From Paludibacteraceae bacterium (GTDB lineage: Bacteria > Bacteroidota > Bacteroidia > Bacteroidales > Paludibacteraceae), in the NCBI GenBank assembly GCA_017960065.1, contig JAGCZK010000036.1:1-11284 (forward strand): a stretch of 11,284 nt of DNA. The letters are read 5' to 3'. This document shows positions 5,440 through 11,284 of this stretch, in pieces. The translations under genes and the position numbers were made by a program. How positions within the stretch are numbered: position 1 is the first letter of the stretch; each line of letters opens with the position of its first letter. The notes under the pieces are model-generated. The model was not told the origin of the DNA. It worked only from the letters and a program-made list of their open reading frames with translations, and did no database searches.

Positions 5440-6390
5440 TTAATATTCAAAAGAAACATTGTCCACCCAGAGGGTGTTGCCGACCGTGCCGATGTAGGCG
5501 CCTTGGTTGCCGGCCGTGAGCATGATGATGATGTGGGTGGGCTCATCGTCGGCCGTACCCCAGCCTTCTTCGATGATGGGGGTCACCTTGCCTTTGCTGT
5601 TGAGGGCGCGGTACGGGCCGTTAAGTTTCATGTAATCCCGGTAGTACGGGGTTTTGCTGATGTCGCCGTAATGAATGGGCACGCGGTAGCCGTTTTGCCA
5701 TTCGGGCACGTCGTGGTCGAGCTGGACGCGGGCGGTGCCGACGCGCAGGGCGTGGATGCGTCCGTCTTTGTCTTCCCAGCGTTTTTGCAGATAGACGATG
5801 AATTCGGCCTTGTCCTGAACGCCGTCGATGCGTTTCGAGCCGATGCCCGGGTATTTCATGACGTAGTCGTTGGTCGAGATTTTACACTTGTAGTCGAGCA
5901 CCAGCGCTTTGGGTTTGCCCGTGAACGGAATGCCGAAGTCGAGGTTGCAGTAGGGGTCGTCGGCCGACTTGATCGGCTCGATGGTCTGGCCGGTGAAGAT
6001 ACTGCCCGACACCAGCACCGAACTGTCGATGACGCCCAGCACCTTGACGGCTTCGACTTTGGTGTCCATGCGGACGCAGGTGCCGTTGCCCCGCTTTTCG
6101 GGCTCGACCGAATTGCTCGCCTTGACAATGCCGGCCACCTTGGCATAGACGTTGGAGGTGGTCCAGGGCGTGAACTTGGCGTAGTTGTACGGCGCCAGCT
6201 CGGCGGCGGTATAGTGGCGGGTGGGTCCGATGCAGTAAACCGTCTTGGTTTTGCCTCCGATAATCGAAGACTCCTTGATTTCGCGGGTCACCCAGTGTTC
6301 AAAATTGCTGTATTTGATTTCTTGGGCCGTGCCTGTCGCAATGGCGGCAGTGGCGGCCAAAAGGATGCAGGTTCTTTTCAATGGAAACAT
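5440..6390 (-). CDS. Secreted PCMD-like (putative carbohydrate metabolism domain) protein
   Basis: This 316-residue protein starts with a signal peptide (MFPLKRTCILLAATAAIATG, cleavage probably near TAQ-EI) and is otherwise soluble, so periplasmic or surface-exposed. The layout looks like Bacteroidota PCMD proteins (PF13201): an N-terminal N-F-E-x-W motif, W-T-T-S-N at about residues 75-79, a central F-G-I-P-F-T-G-K-P-K-A strand with L-D-Y-K, and a C-terminal pattern G-x-Y-I-G-T-V-G-N-T-L-W-V-D-N-V-S-F-E-Y. The domain is thought to be a beta-sandwich; no enzymatic activity is established. I chose the ATG at 6390 because a longer GTG reading from 6414 would overlap the -7 box at 6414-6421. It is the first gene of a probable operon with the steroid-reductase homologue. 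Confidence 0.75.
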   Translation of the reverse strand: MFPLKRTCILLAATAAIATGTAQEIKYSNFEHWVTREIKESSIIGGKTKTVYCIGPTRHYTAAELAPYNYAKFTPWTTSNVYAKVAGIVKASNSVEPEKRGNGTCVRMDTKVEAVKVLGVIDSSVLVSGSIFTGQTIEPIKSADDPYCNLDFGIPFTGKPKALVLDYKCKISTNDYVMKYPGIGSKRIDGVQDKAEFIVYLQKRWEDKDGRIHALRVGTARVQLDHDVPEWQNGYRVPIHYGDISKTPYYRDYMKLNGPYRALNSKGKVTPIIEEGWGTADDEPTHIIIMLTAGNQGAYIGTVGNTLWVDNVSFEY

Positions 6391-6413
6391 GTACCGTCTT
6401 TTTTTTATTCTCA

Positions 6414-6421
6414 CAAAGATA
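6414..6421 (-). promoter_or_regulatory. -7 element of the PCMD-like/steroid-reductase unit
   Basis: The minus strand reads TATCTTTG, a perfect TAnnTTTG box, 24 bases before the ATG at 6390. Transcription should start near 6407. There is no TTTG at the ideal -33 distance; one occurs with a 12-base spacer (6434-6437). The position of this box decides the start codon of the downstream gene. Confidence 0.62.
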
Positions 6422-6554
6422 GCGAAAGTCTCTCAAATACGAGCGCTTTGTCCGTAAATTCGTCGGCACTGCGTAACGAAAACGACACATTTGGGGCGAA
6501 ATGCCGCTATGAGGCGCGGATGGGTTGGCGAGGGGCGGGTTGAATTGTTAAAAA

Positions 6555-6586
6555 TTTGCTTGTTTTTTAACAAATTAGTAAGTTTG
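6555..6586 (+). promoter_or_regulatory. Promoter of the secreted hypothetical gene
   Basis: TTTG at 6555-6558, a 20-base spacer, then TAAGTTTG at 6579-6586 fit the -33/-7 consensus of Bacteroidota. The predicted transcription start is near 6593, only a few bases before the ATG at 6597 and about 15 before the GTG at 6608. The promoter therefore rules out the longer reading that begins at 6491. Confidence 0.72.
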
Positions 6587-6607
6587 CATGTTCACCATGA
6601 AAAGTCC

Positions 6608-7126
6608 GTGCGAAAAATTCTTTGGATAGTAGTGTTGTTGGCAGGAATGTCGTGCGTTGCCGAGGCGACCACCATCCTGACTTGCGGCCCGTATGCCTTG
6701 CGCCGCCCGGGGACGTGTGCGCTCGAATTTGTGGGCGAGGGCTATGCCGCCCTGATCTATGCCGAGGGTTCGCACGAGCAGTGCCAACTGTTTTTGGGCG
6801 CCAACGAAGAGGAGTGCTACGACAACCTCATGTCGATGGTGCGCATGATTCAGCGCGAGCAGAACGAGTACTACCTGCCCCTCGACGATTCGACCACCGT
6901 GTGGTACAACAATTTCCGCGGACGCCACTACATCGTCATCAACCGGCTGGGCCAGTCGGGCAATGTGTGGCTGTATGGCGGTTACATCCAGAAGATGATT
7001 GCGTATTTTGCCAAAACGGTCGATAAAGAGCGTCGCGCCGCCGCGGCCGACAGCCTCGACAAGCCCCAGGCCATTCCTACCGACGACGAATACTTTCAGG
7101 AGGAGGAGGGCACTCCGGCGCAGTGA
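6608..7126 (+). CDS. Secreted hypothetical protein with an ambiguous start
   Basis: From GTG 6608 the product has 172 residues. It begins with a signal peptide (RKILWIVVLLAGMSCVAEA, cleavage probably after AEA; no good lipobox) and continues as a soluble domain with four cysteines early in the mature part and many aromatic residues, including an RGRHYIVINRLG stretch and GNVWLYGGYIQKM. The C-terminus is charged and low-complexity (EYFQEEEG). I recognise no family. The start is odd: the ATG at 6597, ideally placed after the promoter, is one base out of frame and stops after ten codons. One extra A in the AAAA run at 6600-6603 would join it in frame and give MKKSVRKILW, a textbook signal-peptide start. 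The gene converges on pspC with only 3 bases between stop codons. Confidence 0.72.
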   Translation: MRKILWIVVLLAGMSCVAEATTILTCGPYALRRPGTCALEFVGEGYAALIYAEGSHEQCQLFLGANEEECYDNLMSMVRMIQREQNEYYLPLDDSTTVWYNNFRGRHYIVINRLGQSGNVWLYGGYIQKMIAYFAKTVDKERRAAAADSLDKPQAIPTDDEYFQEEEGTPAQ

Positions 7127-7129
7127 TGC

Positions 7130-7318
7130 TCAGTTCTTTTCGGAGACGTACATAACGAGCCAGGAGATCAAATAGAGCGGTACTCCCGCTCCGCCGCATA
7201 CTCCCAAAATCGCCATGATAATGCGGATGAGGGTCACATCGAGACCAAAGAATTCGGCGTATCCGCTGCAAACGCCCAGCAACATTTTGTTGCCACCCAA
7301 TCTTAACTGCTTTGCCAT
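7130..7318 (-). CDS. Small PspC-domain membrane protein
   Basis: This 62-residue protein consists almost entirely of a PspC domain (PF04024): an N-terminal GGNKMLLGVCSGYAEFFGLD block, L-I-R-I-I at 30-34, then a glycine-rich hydrophobic segment ending in PLYLISWLVM. It should sit in the inner membrane with one hydrophobic hairpin or helix at about 28-57. In E. coli, PspC takes part in the envelope-stress response with PspA and PspB. Stand-alone short PspC proteins of Bacteroidota are often found without the rest of that system, and no pspA is visible here, so its role is uncertain. It has its own -7 box and is divergent from polA. Confidence 0.88.
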   Translation of the reverse strand: MAKQLRLGGNKMLLGVCSGYAEFFGLDVTLIRIIMAILGVCGGAGVPLYLISWLVMYVSEKN

Positions 7319-7343
7319 AACTTTTTTATGAATTATTTGTATG

Positions 7344-7351
7344 CAAAGTTA
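7344..7351 (-). promoter_or_regulatory. -7 element of the pspC-like gene
   Basis: The minus strand reads TAACTTTG, a perfect TAnnTTTG box, 25 bases upstream of the ATG at 7318. No TTTG is present at the -33 distance. Confidence 0.58.
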
Positions 7352-7373
7352 AGCGATTTTCTTGAATTATGTG

Positions 7374-7381
7374 TACCTTTG
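7374..7381 (+). promoter_or_regulatory. -7 element of polA
   Basis: TACCTTTG is a perfect TAnnTTTG box, 20 bases before the polA ATG at 7402. The predicted transcription start near 7388 gives a leader of about 14 bases. The pspC-type box on the other strand (7344-7351) is only 22 bases away, so the two upstream promoter regions overlap. Confidence 0.58.
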
Positions 7382-7401
7382 GCTAAATTCAAGAAACGCC
7401 T

Positions 7402-10197
7402 ATGGCCAAACTTTTTCTGATCGACGCCTACGCGTTGATTTACCGTTCGTATTACGCGCTCATCCGCGCTCCGCGCATCAATTCCAAAGGGTTCAACACC
7501 TCGGCGGTGCTGGGCTTTGTCAATGTGCTCGAAGACGTGCTCAAACGCGAGCAGCCCACGCATCTGGCGGTGGCCTTCGACCCCTCCGGGCCGACCTTCC
7601 GTCACGAAGCGGACCCCAATTACAAGGCGCAGCGCGAAGAAACTCCCGAAGACATCCGCAAATCGGTGCCCGTCATCAAAGAACTGCTGGCGGCCTACCG
7701 CATTCCGATGCTGCAGGTACCCGGTTTCGAAGCCGACGATGTGATCGGCACGGCGGCCAAACGGGCCGAAGCCATGGGTTTTGAAGTGTATATGCTGACT
7801 CCCGATAAGGATTACGGCCAATTGGTCAGCGAACATATCAAAATGTACCGTCCGCGCCATAATGGCGGCTATGAGATTCTCGGACCGGCCGAGGTTTGTG
7901 CCAAATACGGCCTCCGGAGCCAGGCGCAGGTCATCGACCTGCTCGGCCTGATGGGCGATGCGAGCGACAACATACCCGGATGTCCGGGCGTGGGCGAAAA
8001 AACCGCCGTCAAGCTGCTCGAGCAGTTTGGCAGTATCGAAGCGATGCTCGGTCGCACTTCCGAAATCAAAGGCGCCTTGCAGGCCAAGGTGGCCGGGGCG
8101 GCCGACCAAATCCGCCATTCGCAGTTTTTGGCGACGATCCGGACCGACGTGCCGCTCGATTTCGGCACCGACGACTGGTTGCGCCAGAGCCCCGACCTGC
8201 CGGCGTTGCTCAAAATTTTCGGCGAGCTGGAGTTCCGGCAGATGGCGGCCAAGTATGGAGGGGCGGCGGCGCCGCGTGCCGAAAAGAAGGCTGCGGCCAA
8301 ACCCCGGGCAACGGTCGATCCCATCCAGCTTTCGCTTTTTGGCGACGAATTGTTCGGCGAACCGGCCGATGAGGCACCCTTTGTACCCGACCAGATGCAG
8401 TGTTTGGCCGATGTGCCGCACCAGTACAGGGTGGCGGCCGATGCCGCCCAAGTCGGCGAGTTGTGCCGCCAGTTGCTGCAGACCAAAGAGTTCTGCTTCG
8501 ATACCGAAAGCACTTCGATTGATGCCATGCGGGCCGAGTTGGTGGGCCTGTCGTTTGCCACGACTCCGCACGAGGCCTGGTGGGTGCCTGTTTCGCCCCA
8601 GACGGTGGGGCGGGTGCTCGAGGCGTTGCGGCCGGCCTTCGAAGACACGCGCGTTGCCAAGGTGGGCCAGAACATGAAGTACGACCTGTTGCTGCTGAGC
8701 CGCTACGGCATCCGGGTGCAGGGGCCGATGTTCGACACCATGCTGGCCCATTACGTGCTGCAGCCCGAGTTGCACCACAACATGGACTATATGGCCGAGG
8801 TCTATCTCAAATACCGCACCATCCACTACGAAGAGCTGGTGGGCACGGGCGCCAAGGCGGTGGACATCCGTACGGTGCCGCTCGAGCGGATTCGCGACTA
8901 TGCGGCCGAAGATGCCGATATCACCCTGCAACTCAAGCATTTGCTCGATCATGAAATCGACAAGGCCGGGGTGCGCAAGCTGTTCGCCGAAATCGAAATG
9001 CCGCTGATGCCGACGCTGGTGGCGATGGAGCGTGCCGGCGTGCGTATCGACAGTGCGGCGCTGGCTCAGTCGTCGGCGGCATTGACCGCCCAAATGAACG
9101 AGCTGGAGGCCCAGGCGCACCGCTTGGCGGGCGAGGCGTTCAACCTCAGCTCGCCCAAACAGGTGGGTGAGGTGTTGTTCGAAAAACTCAAAATCGTCGA
9201 AAAGCCGCGCAAAACCAAGACCGGCCAATACGAAACTTCCGAAAATGTGCTCGAATCGCTGCGTTCCAAACACGCGCTGGTCGGGCTGATTCTCGAATAC
9301 CGCGGACTCAAAAAATTGCTCGGCACCTACATCGACGCCCTTCCCGCCCTGGTCAATCCGCAAACCGGCAAAATCCACACCTCCTTCAACCAGGCGGTGA
9401 CGGCCACCGGGCGGTTGTCGTCGAGCAACCCCAACTTGCAGAACATTCCGGTGCGCGATGCCCTAGGCAAAGAAATCCGCAAGTGCTTTGTCCCCGATGA
9501 GGGGCGGGTGTTCTTCTCGGCCGACTATTCGCAGATCGAGCTTCGGCTGATGGCGCATCTGAGCGGCGACCCGGCCATGATCGAAGCGTTCAACAGCGGC
9601 GATGACATTCATGCCGCCACAGCCGCCAAAATTTTCAAACTGCCGCTATCGGAGGTGACCACCGACATGCGCCGCAAGGCCAAAACGGCCAATTTCGGCA
9701 TCATCTATGGCATATCGGTGTTCGGTTTGGGCGAGCGGTTAGGCATTCCGCGCGATGAGGCCAAGGCCCTGATTGACGGGTATTTTGCCACCTATCCGCG
9801 CATCAGGCAGTATATGGACGAGTGCATCGCTTCCGCTCGCGAAAAAGGCTACGTCGAAACACTCTTCGGCCGGAAGCGCTATCTGCCCGACATCAATTCG
9901 CACAATGCCAATGTTCGCGGCTATGCCGAGCGCAACGCCATCAACGCCCCGATACAAGGTACGGCCGCCGACATTATCAAAATTGCCATGGCGCGCATCT
10001 GGCAGCGCTTTGAGGCCGAAGGGTTGCAAAGCGAAATGATTTTGCAGGTGCACGACGAATTGAACTTCAACGTGCTGCCCGAAGAACTGGAGCGGGTGCA
10101 GCAGATTGTCTGCTCCGAAATGAGCGGCGTGGTGCCGCTGCAGGTGCCGCTGATTGCCGACTGCGGCACGGGTGCCAACTGGTTGGAGGCACATTAA
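7402..10197 (+). CDS. polA: DNA polymerase I
   Basis: The 931-residue enzyme (E. coli 928) fills gaps and removes RNA primers in replication and repair. All three domains are present. The 5'-3' nuclease spans about 1-290: D8, FDPSGPTFRHE near 59-69, FEADD at 109-113, TPDKDYGQL at 133-141 and GDASDNIPGCPGVGEKTA at 185-202. The 3'-5' proofreading domain spans about 345-530 with its acidic residues intact: D367 and E369 (FDTES), D428 (NMKYD), Y500 and D504 (YAAED). The polymerase domain follows: motif A with D708 (ADYSQIELR), motif B R757-K761-F765-Y769 in the O-helix spacing of E. coli, and motif C with H884-D885-E886. F765 matches E. coli F762, which selects against dideoxynucleotides. It is a single-gene unit closed by a hairpin terminator. 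Confidence 0.98.
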   Translation: MAKLFLIDAYALIYRSYYALIRAPRINSKGFNTSAVLGFVNVLEDVLKREQPTHLAVAFDPSGPTFRHEADPNYKAQREETPEDIRKSVPVIKELLAAYRIPMLQVPGFEADDVIGTAAKRAEAMGFEVYMLTPDKDYGQLVSEHIKMYRPRHNGGYEILGPAEVCAKYGLRSQAQVIDLLGLMGDASDNIPGCPGVGEKTAVKLLEQFGSIEAMLGRTSEIKGALQAKVAGAADQIRHSQFLATIRTDVPLDFGTDDWLRQSPDLPALLKIFGELEFRQMAAKYGGAAAPRAEKKAAAKPRATVDPIQLSLFGDELFGEPADEAPFVPDQMQCLADVPHQYRVAADAAQVGELCRQLLQTKEFCFDTESTSIDAMRAELVGLSFATTPHEAWWVPVSPQTVGRVLEALRPAFEDTRVAKVGQNMKYDLLLLSRYGIRVQGPMFDTMLAHYVLQPELHHNMDYMAEVYLKYRTIHYEELVGTGAKAVDIRTVPLERIRDYAAEDADITLQLKHLLDHEIDKAGVRKLFAEIEMPLMPTLVAMERAGVRIDSAALAQSSAALTAQMNELEAQAHRLAGEAFNLSSPKQVGEVLFEKLKIVEKPRKTKTGQYETSENVLESLRSKHALVGLILEYRGLKKLLGTYIDALPALVNPQTGKIHTSFNQAVTATGRLSSSNPNLQNIPVRDALGKEIRKCFVPDEGRVFFSADYSQIELRLMAHLSGDPAMIEAFNSGDDIHAATAAKIFKLPLSEVTTDMRRKAKTANFGIIYGISVFGLGERLGIPRDEAKALIDGYFATYPRIRQYMDECIASAREKGYVETLFGRKRYLPDINSHNANVRGYAERNAINAPIQGTAADIIKIAMARIWQRFEAEGLQSEMILQVHDELNFNVLPEELERVQQIVCSEMSGVVPLQVPLIADCGTGANWLEAH

Positions 10198-10224
10198 AAA
10201 AGCGGGGTGGAAGCCCCGCTTTTT
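10197..10224. terminator. Bidirectional terminator between polA and the membrane-protein gene
   Basis: AAAAAGCGGGG (10197-10207) pairs with CCCCGCTTTTT (10214-10224) around a 6-base loop, giving a GC-rich core with a T-run on both strands. It overlaps the last base of the polA stop and ends 2 bases before the stop of the minus-strand gene at 10227, so it should end transcription from both sides. Confidence 0.9.
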
Positions 10225-10226
10225 GA

Positions 10227-10688
10227 TTATAAGCAATCGTTTTTCCTAAAGATTTTCAAACACAACCCGATCAGCGAGATTCCCAGACAGCAGGCGCTGA
10301 GCGTAATCGGAAGCGGGTCATCGACCACGAGCAGACCCATGTTGGGGTTGAACAGGATGACCGACTGGTGTGACAGACAGGCATACAGGATGGCGGCGTT
10401 GGCGACAATGCTGATGATCCACGAACTCCAGCGTTTGGCCATAAACACCATCATGATGGCCGACACAAACAGCATTGCAGCCACGAGCGGCAACGTCCAC
10501 GAGGGGGCCCAAGGGGCAATGTAGCCGGCAAAGGTTTCGCTGCCCAACACCTGGATGTTGCTGAAGAGCGTGCCTCTTTCGACAAGGGTGTCAAAGATAA
10601 TGGTCAGAATGGTGATGCCTGTCAGAACAAGGCTGGTTACGGCATCGGCAGCCGTGGCGATTTTGAATAATATACGGGAAATCTTCAT
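10227..10688 (-). CDS. Four-helix integral membrane protein of unknown function
   Basis: This 153-residue hydrophobic protein has four predicted membrane helices, about 15-33, 64-84, 88-106 and 126-147, with a periplasmic-type loop at 34-63 and a charged C-terminus (KIFRKNDCL). I recognise no family or catalytic motif. Its ATG overlaps the stop codon of the upstream gene by 4 bases (ATGA), so the two are translationally coupled. A function connected with that upstream protein is likely but unknown. It is the last gene of its unit, closed by the terminator at 10197-10224. Confidence 0.8.
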   Translation of the reverse strand: MKISRILFKIATAADAVTSLVLTGITILTIIFDTLVERGTLFSNIQVLGSETFAGYIAPWAPSWTLPLVAAMLFVSAIMMVFMAKRWSSWIISIVANAAILYACLSHQSVILFNPNMGLLVVDDPLPITLSACCLGISLIGLCLKIFRKNDCL

Positions 10689-11284
10689 AAGTTGTCCTCC
10701 AAGTCAAAGGTGAGTTTGTAATGGTCGGTCGAACTTTCGAGCATGTCCGAGTAATAAACCCAGAGGTCGTCGCCCTGCAGGTGGAGGTCGAAAATCCAGT
10801 GGGTGCTTTTTTCGCCCTCCGGCAGTTCGATGCTGCCCAGGTAGGCACCGTCGGTCAGGCGGTACAGGTCCAAGTGGCGGTCGGGGCCCGAGGCGTCCCA
10901 ATCCACGCAGTGGCGCGAGGGTGTGAGCAGGGCCAGGAAATCTTCGGTGATGAAGCCTGTATGCGTGGCGCAGAATCCCTTGGAATCCACCACCAGGTCG
11001 CGGCCCCGGCGGGCAATCAACTTGGGCAGGGCGGCATGGCGGAAGTCTTCGTAGGCCTTGGCTTGGCCGTTGGGGTCGACCAGGATGAAGCGCGGCACGT
11101 TGCGCAGCAGCACGGCTGTCCAGCCCGACTGGTTGCGCAGGACGCGGTGTTCGATGAGCATGTTGCTGCAGGGATTGTCCTCACCATAGAGCAGCGCGCC
11201 GATGTTGGCCACGCCGGCCAGGTCGTCGTCCATCGAGCTGTCGTCGACAACGACCAGCGAGGTGTCGGCTTCCCAGTGGCCGAC
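10685..11284 (-). CDS. Protein of unknown function, possibly beta-propeller-like, 5' end outside the window
   Basis: 199 residues of the C-terminal part are visible; the frame stays open to the window edge, so the internal ATG at 11233 is probably not the start. The sequence is soluble and rich in beta-strand-like and aromatic stretches, with spaced motifs such as RFILVDPNGQ, DLVVDSKGF, LYRLTDGAYLGSIELP and LHLQGDDLWVYYSD. Alternating strands with D/G turns of this kind resemble the blades of beta-propeller proteins (TolB/6-bladed type) common in Bacteroidota, but there is no decisive motif. It is followed, with a 4-base overlap, by the membrane-protein gene. The open frame and the coupled stop support a real gene; the fold is a guess. 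Confidence 0.65.
   Translation of the reverse strand, partial: VGHWEADTSLVVVDDSSMDDDLAGVANIGALLYGEDNPCSNMLIEHRVLRNQSGWTAVLLRNVPRFILVDPNGQAKAYEDFRHAALPKLIARRGRDLVVDSKGFCATHTGFITEDFLALLTPSRHCVDWDASGPDRHLDLYRLTDGAYLGSIELPEGEKSTHWIFDLHLQGDDLWVYYSDMLESSTDHYKLTFDLEDNL

Noticed and set aside
5428..6543. Plus-strand open frame opposite the PCMD-like gene
   Set aside because: Repetitive V/D/G/F/A composition typical of an antisense shadow; the minus frame has a signal peptide, promoter and family pattern.
7333..9378. Long open frame antisense to polA (681 codons)
   Set aside because: It mirrors conserved polA codons, is low-complexity in H/Q/R/G, and has no promoter or recognisable domain; GC-rich third positions on the coding strand remove antisense stops.
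1..11284. CRISPR arrays, tRNA or rRNA genes, integrases, IS elements with terminal repeats
   Set aside because: I read the intergenic stretches for regular repeats, cloverleaf-like arms and transposase motifs and found none.

Overview
The window reads as a chromosomal segment of a member of the Bacteroidota, most likely Bacteroidales, of moderately high GC. The evidence is the -7 element TAnnTTTG (sometimes with a -33 TTTG) in front of most genes, the lack of clear Shine-Dalgarno sequences, and Bacteroidota-type families: a PCMD-like secreted protein, an orphan AAA ATPase, a stand-alone TrpB2 and a short PspC.

Layout. 1-715 (-): 5' part of a cation diffusion facilitator whose metal-site residues are of the N-D-D-D (manganese-type) class. 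868-2232 (+): trpB2, divergent from it. 2293-3417 (-): an orphan AAA/STAND-like ATPase. 3585-3900: a scar region with a fragment carrying the ORF6N/PLD-associated 'HDRF...GASIKDLGKRWFAFSK' signature (- strand), ending beside a perfect 8-bp palindromic hairpin. 3940-4320 (+): a DUF1232/YkvA-type membrane protein. 4399-4557 (+): a 52-residue protein with its own near-ideal promoter and a 12-bp-stem terminator. 4637-6390 (-): a two-gene unit of a secreted PCMD-like protein followed by a membrane steroid 5-alpha-reductase homologue. 6608-7126 (+): a secreted protein of unknown function whose start looks frameshifted. 7130-7318 (-): a small PspC protein, convergent with the previous gene and divergent from polA. 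7402-10197 (+): a complete three-domain DNA polymerase I. 10227-11284 (-): an overlapping pair, a four-helix membrane protein downstream of a larger protein that runs off the window.

Functional links are weak. The segment is mostly short transcription units on alternating strands: housekeeping genes (polA, trpB2) mixed with envelope and accessory genes. The two likely operons are PCMD-like/5-alpha-reductase (23-nt gap) and the last gene pair (4-nt overlap). I see no phage, conjugative, CRISPR or classical defence locus. The items most worth following are the steroid-reductase unit, the manganese-type metal motif, the gene-fragment/palindrome scar and the orphan 52-residue gene.
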